NCBI GenBank assembly: GCA_003154335.1
Contig: PMDE01000149.1
Span: 6,648-14,195, forward strand
DNA from: Methanoregula sp.
Lineage (GTDB): Archaea > Halobacteriota > Methanomicrobia > Methanomicrobiales > Methanospirillaceae
DNA length: 7,548 nt
Reading direction: 5' to 3'
Part shown: positions 4,974 through 7,548 of the stretch, piece by piece
Position numbering within the stretch: position 1 is the stretch's first letter
Layout: every line of letters starts with the position of its first letter
Made by a program: the position numbers and the translations under genes
Notes under the pieces: generated by a model
Told to the model about the DNA's origin: nothing
Databases searched by the model: none
What the model saw: the letters and a program-made list of their open reading frames with translations, nothing else

Positions 4974-6246
4974 ACCTGCCCTGCCGCCCATCGCCATCGC
5001 CGGCGTAAGCCACCACACGGCCAATGTCACTGCCCTTGAGGCATTCAGGTTTCCTGATGAAGCAGTACTTCTTCAGGAAGCAGGCCGGCATTTCAGGAGT
5101 GTGCTGTTGCTCCAGACCTGCAACCGTGTCGAACTGATTGTTGAAGGCGATGCAGGGGAACTTATAAATTTCCTCACCGGACAAGGAAGAAGGGATTTCT
5201 TTATGCATGAAGGGAATGGAGCACTCAGCCACCTTTTTTGTCTGGCAGCCGGTATCGACTCCATGATTATCGGCGAGGACCAGATCATCGGGCAGTTGAA
5301 AAAAACCCTTGCTGATGCACAGGAATCCGGAACAGCCGGCAGTTTCCTTGAATTCTGCATCAATAAGGCAGTCCATGTAGGGATCGAGGTACGTAAACGA
5401 ACCCTGATCAATCGCGGTGCAGTATCGGTGGGTTCTGCCGCAGTGCTCCTTGCCGAATCCGAAATCGGAAGTCTGGAAGGCAAACATATTCTTGTTGTAG
5501 GGAGTGGCGAGATGGGACTTCTTGTTGCCCAGGCGCTTGCCGCCAAACAACTGACTGCCATGTATGTAGCAAACCGGACCTACGGGCGGGCAGTAATCCT
5601 TGCAAATAAGATCGGAGGTAAAGCAGTCCGCCTGTCAGAACTCTACCATTACATCACGCTTTCGGATGTTGTCATATCCTGCACGTCTGCCCCCCATCCG
5701 GTCATTCATAAAAAGGAGCTTGCCCGGGCAATGAAGGACAGGTGCTGGCCGGTAGAAGGGCACCCCCGCCCGCTTATCCTGATCGATATCGCACAACCCC
5801 GGGATGTGGAGGAAGGCGTTGAGACGGTTGATGGTATCTGCCTTTTTTCCATCGATAATCTCCGGACAATCAATGAGCGGACCATGAGCACCCGTAAAGC
5901 AGAAGCTGAAAAGGCACGAGAGTTCGTGGATGAAGAACTTGGCATTTTCCTGCGTCATCTGAACCGGAAATCGGCCGATGATATACTCGCTTCACTTCAC
6001 ACATGGGCTGATGGTGTGCGTGTCCGGGAACGGGACCGGGCCATTGCCCGTCTGGGGAGTCCGGATCCAAGGATAACAGAAATTGTGGATGACCTGAGCA
6101 GGGTCCTCACTAAAAAACTTCTCACCGATGCTACATTCTCCATCAGGGAAAGCGCTGAAGGAGGGGATCTTGCTTCTGCAAAGGCACTCGTCAATGCCAT
6201 TACCCAGGGGAACAGGCTGGAATCCGATTGTTCCCGGAAAAAATGA
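4966..6246 (+). CDS. hemA: Glutamyl-tRNA reductase
   Basis: This enzyme reduces glutamyl-tRNA(Glu) with NADPH to glutamate-1-semialdehyde, the committed step of C5-pathway tetrapyrrole synthesis. In the N-terminal catalytic domain, the nucleophile is C52 in TCNRVEL (51-57), and G96-IDSMIIGEDQIIGQLK (to 112) is the conserved substrate-binding block. RGAVSVGSAAV (150-160) leads into the NADPH-binding domain with VVGSGEMG (177-184), and IDIAQPRDVE (273-282) is also conserved. Residues about 300-410 are the helical dimerisation region. At 426 residues the length is normal, and all key residues are present. The start overlaps the sirC stop as ATGACTGA, so translation is probably coupled. A weak AGGT sits six bases before the ATG. 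The gene ends in a convergent gap with the DUF2769 gene, and hemB begins about 1.2 kb further on. Confidence 0.97.
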   Translation: MTEPALPPIAIAGVSHHTANVTALEAFRFPDEAVLLQEAGRHFRSVLLLQTCNRVELIVEGDAGELINFLTGQGRRDFFMHEGNGALSHLFCLAAGIDSMIIGEDQIIGQLKKTLADAQESGTAGSFLEFCINKAVHVGIEVRKRTLINRGAVSVGSAAVLLAESEIGSLEGKHILVVGSGEMGLLVAQALAAKQLTAMYVANRTYGRAVILANKIGGKAVRLSELYHYITLSDVVISCTSAPHPVIHKKELARAMKDRCWPVEGHPRPLILIDIAQPRDVEEGVETVDGICLFSIDNLRTINERTMSTRKAEAEKAREFVDEELGIFLRHLNRKSADDILASLHTWADGVRVRERDRAIARLGSPDPRITEIVDDLSRVLTKKLLTDATFSIRESAEGGDLASAKALVNAITQGNRLESDCSRKK

Positions 6247-6311
6247 TCCGCCTCAGCGTGATCTATAAGAAAAATAACAGATATGATGAGAATAATTTCC
6301 CCATTATGTCC

Positions 6312-6317
6312 TTTTTT
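6312..6317 (+). terminator. Oligo-T terminator after sirC-hemA
   Basis: A run of six T lies 65 bases after the hemA stop, within the 84-base gap to the convergent DUF2769 gene. On the opposite strand an A5 run at 6270-6274 supplies a short T tract for that gene, so the gap may end transcription from both sides. Confidence 0.4.
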
Positions 6318-6330
6318 ATGACCTTAGGAC

Positions 6331-6573
6331 TTATTTTTGTTCCTGCTCCGAACCCCGGATACAATAATAGGCTTTGGAAAGGTTCAGGATTGACCTGACC
6401 GGGCAGGAAGGGCAGAGACACCCTTTTTTATCAAAAGTGCAGGCCGGGCTTTTTCCTGTTACACAGAACAGTCGTTCATCGTCAGCCCGCATGCACTCAT
6501 TATAGGTCGGGCAGGGTCTGCAGATGCACTTTGCCCGGTTCTCAGCATTGATTCGGTTCTCTTCATCAGACAT
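6331..6573 (-). CDS. Small cysteine-rich protein, DUF2769 family
   Basis: This 80-residue cytoplasmic protein has ten cysteines (C16, C18, C21, C27, C37, C45, C52, C54, C57, C71). They fall in two similar blocks: CICRPCPTYNEC and CLCPSCPV, the second preceded by GKSPACTFDKKG and followed by AYYC. This pattern matches the DUF2769 family, common in methanogens and of unknown function. The spacing suggests binding of metal or an iron-sulfur cluster, which is inference. The start is well supported: AAGGAGC on the minus strand (6583-6589) lies nine bases upstream of the ATG. The gene is convergent with hemA and divergent from the FMN reductase gene (106-base gap). Confidence 0.85.
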   Translation of the reverse strand: MSDEENRINAENRAKCICRPCPTYNECMRADDERLFCVTGKSPACTFDKKGCLCPSCPVRSILNLSKAYYCIRGSEQEQK

Positions 6574-6582
6574 ACAATCGAA

Positions 6583-6589
6583 GCTCCTT
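6583..6589 (-). promoter_or_regulatory. Ribosome binding site of the DUF2769 gene
   Basis: AAGGAGC on the minus strand, nine bases before the ATG at 6573. It fixes the start of this gene and contrasts with its neighbours sirC, the flavoprotein and the lipoprotein, which lack such a site. Confidence 0.65.
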
Positions 6590-6644
6590 ACCCGGTTTAA
6601 CAGTCCTGCAAAGGCAGGGCGATACTACCGGAAATCTGGATCAA

Positions 6645-6656
6645 TAACTAGATTAT
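6645..6656 (+). promoter_or_regulatory. Possible TATA region of the FMN reductase gene
   Basis: The AT-rich segment TAACTAGATTAT lies 24-35 bases upstream of the ATG at 6680. The gene has no Shine-Dalgarno sequence, so a leaderless transcript from this promoter is plausible. The match to consensus is weak. Confidence 0.3.
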
Positions 6657-6679
6657 CACGGTCTTATTGATAATAAATC

Positions 6680-7414
6680 ATGCCTGCGCCTCTGGTTGGA
6701 CGGAAATTTGGCGTCAATGTTATCCCGCCGCTGGATGCTGAAAAACGAAAAGGGATCAGCGTGCTCGGGCTGTCTGGTTCGAGCCGCCAGCAGCCGGGAA
6801 TGAGTAAATCCGAACGACTCCTCCTTCGTGCGCTGGATACCTATAAAGAATACGGGTGCACCACGAAATTTCTCCGGTTAAAAGATCTCATAATTCATGA
6901 CTGCGAGGGCAACTATTCTGAGAATCCGGCATACTGTACCTACCCCTGCCAGAGTACTCTCAAATATGAAGATGACCAGATGCAGATCGTTTATGACGCG
7001 GTACTTGCTTGCGATATCCTGATCCTCGCTACACCGATTCGCTGGAACAATCACTCGGCAATTGTCCAGAAATTCGTGGAGCGGATGAATGCAATAGAGA
7101 ACCAGTACTCGTGGTTTGGGAACCGGATGATCAACGACAAGGTCGCTGCGATGATCATAATAGGTCATGTTGATGGAATCCAGCATGTAGCTGGGAATCT
7201 GATGAATTTTTTTTCCTGGCTGGGATTCCATACACCTGAGGTTGCCATTGCCTCATGGGTAGGCGAAAATGATGAGGACACGACCAAAGACTGGGGGCAG
7301 ATTGAAAGTAACCGCTACACCAGGGAAGACCTCCAGAATATGGTAACAAGCGCGCTCAGGCTCTCCTATGCGCTCAAGCACCATACCGCAGAAGAGACCG
7401 GTAAGACAGGATAA
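6680..7414 (+). CDS. Flavodoxin-like NADPH-dependent FMN reductase family protein
   Basis: This is a cytoplasmic flavoprotein of the NADPH-dependent FMN reductase / iron-sulfur flavoprotein superfamily. After an N-terminal extension of about 25 residues, the first beta strand and phosphate loop ISVLGLSGSSR (26-36) bind FMN phosphate. DILILATPIRWNNHSA (112-127) followed by KFVERM is the second conserved flavin-contact segment. NDKVAAMIIIG and NLMNFFSWLGFHTPE (152-187) complete the flavodoxin fold. Cysteines C75, C86 and C90 lie where iron-sulfur flavoproteins carry a compact C-x2-C-x2-C-x4-7-C cluster motif. Here the spacing is C-x10-C-x3-C with no obvious fourth ligand, so a [4Fe-4S] cluster is doubtful. 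The electron donor and acceptor are unknown. The gene is divergent from DUF2769 and 67 bases ahead of hemB on the same strand. There is no Shine-Dalgarno; the ATG at 6680 is taken as a leaderless start. Confidence 0.85.
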   Translation: MPAPLVGRKFGVNVIPPLDAEKRKGISVLGLSGSSRQQPGMSKSERLLLRALDTYKEYGCTTKFLRLKDLIIHDCEGNYSENPAYCTYPCQSTLKYEDDQMQIVYDAVLACDILILATPIRWNNHSAIVQKFVERMNAIENQYSWFGNRMINDKVAAMIIIGHVDGIQHVAGNLMNFFSWLGFHTPEVAIASWVGENDEDTTKDWGQIESNRYTREDLQNMVTSALRLSYALKHHTAEETGKTG

Positions 7415-7421
7415 AATAACC

Positions 7422-7428
7422 ATAAATA
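7422..7428 (+). promoter_or_regulatory. Possible TATA box of hemB
   Basis: ATAAATA in the 67-base gap after the FMN reductase gene would place a transcription start near 7450, about 30 bases before the hemB ATG and just ahead of its ribosome binding site. hemB may thus have its own promoter or be read through from the flavoprotein gene. Confidence 0.35.
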
Positions 7429-7481
7429 CGATGGATTTAAGAAACGGTAAACAACGAGACAGCAGGAGTGATAGTACAATT

Positions 7482-7548
7482 ATGTTCCCCCAGAGACGAA
7501 TGCGGCGCCCCCGGTCACGCAATCTGCAACCGCTCCTGAATGAAACAA
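7482..7548 (+). CDS. hemB: Porphobilinogen synthase (HemB), N-terminal 22 codons only, cut by window edge
   Basis: The frame begins MFPQRRMRRPR and continues to PLLNET at the window end. This is the characteristic N terminus of archaeal porphobilinogen synthase (MFP, then R-x-RR-R and a later RET-like motif). That enzyme condenses two 5-aminolevulinates into porphobilinogen. The call rests on only 22 residues but is strengthened by hemA and sirC nearby. GGAGTGA (7465-7471) lies ten bases before this ATG and selects it over an in-frame ATG at 7431, which would add 17 residues not usual in the family. The catalytic lysines lie beyond the window. Confidence 0.75.
   Translation, partial: MFPQRRMRRPRSRNLQPLLNET

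Noticed and set aside
4756..5561. Long minus-strand open frames (264 and 162 codons) across the sirC/hemA junction
   Set aside because: They lie opposite hemA and sirC, whose family motifs are unmistakable; the antisense peptides show no domain and are typical shadows of codon bias.
7253..7522. 89-codon minus-strand frame with a hydrophobic stretch
   Set aside because: It is antisense to the FMN reductase C terminus and to the hemB start, both supported by family resemblance and, for hemB, a ribosome binding site.

Overview
The window looks like the chromosome of a methanogenic archaeon, most likely of the order Methanomicrobiales (the Methanoregula/Methanospirillum/Methanosphaerula group), though the species cannot be fixed from sequence alone. 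The evidence is an ArsR-like regulator with the methanogen-type FilR1 output domain, a cysteine-rich DUF2769 protein, a PEGA-like lipoprotein rich in N-glycosylation sequons, a UbiA paralogue, a tRNA gene without an encoded CCA, TATA-type promoters, oligo-T ends, and an archaeal-style tetrapyrrole gene set (NAD-dependent precorrin-2 dehydrogenase, glutamyl-tRNA reductase, start of porphobilinogen synthase).

Layout. Positions 98-1996 carry two plus-strand genes: a membrane UbiA-family prenyltransferase and a winged-helix FilR1-type regulator, the latter closed by a T8 run. A gene-poor stretch (1997-2593) follows, with short open frames that look like decayed coding sequence. A minus-strand lipoprotein gene (2594-3325) is probably read from a leaderless transcript. 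A second gene-poor stretch (3326-4032) holds a strong TATA box, several hairpins and two short open frames. A minus-strand tRNA-Gly(GCC) lies at 4033-4104.

The right half is a tetrapyrrole region. sirC (4347-4973) overlaps hemA (4966-6246) by eight bases. Then come a convergent DUF2769 gene on the minus strand (6331-6573), a divergent plus-strand flavodoxin-like NADPH-dependent FMN reductase gene (6680-7414), and finally the first 22 codons of hemB, cut by the window edge (7482-7548). HemA makes glutamate-1-semialdehyde on the route to 5-aminolevulinate, HemB condenses two 5-aminolevulinates to porphobilinogen, and SirC oxidises precorrin-2 to sirohydrochlorin, the precursor of coenzyme F430, cobalamin and siroheme. 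The flavoprotein and the DUF2769 gene sit between hemA and hemB and have no established role in this pathway.

No mobile element, CRISPR array or defence system is visible. The main candidates for something undescribed are a possible structured RNA near 3493-3617, the redox-looking gene pair inserted in the hem cluster, and the relic frames around 2020-2550. All are modest signals, and most of the window is ordinary chromosomal sequence.
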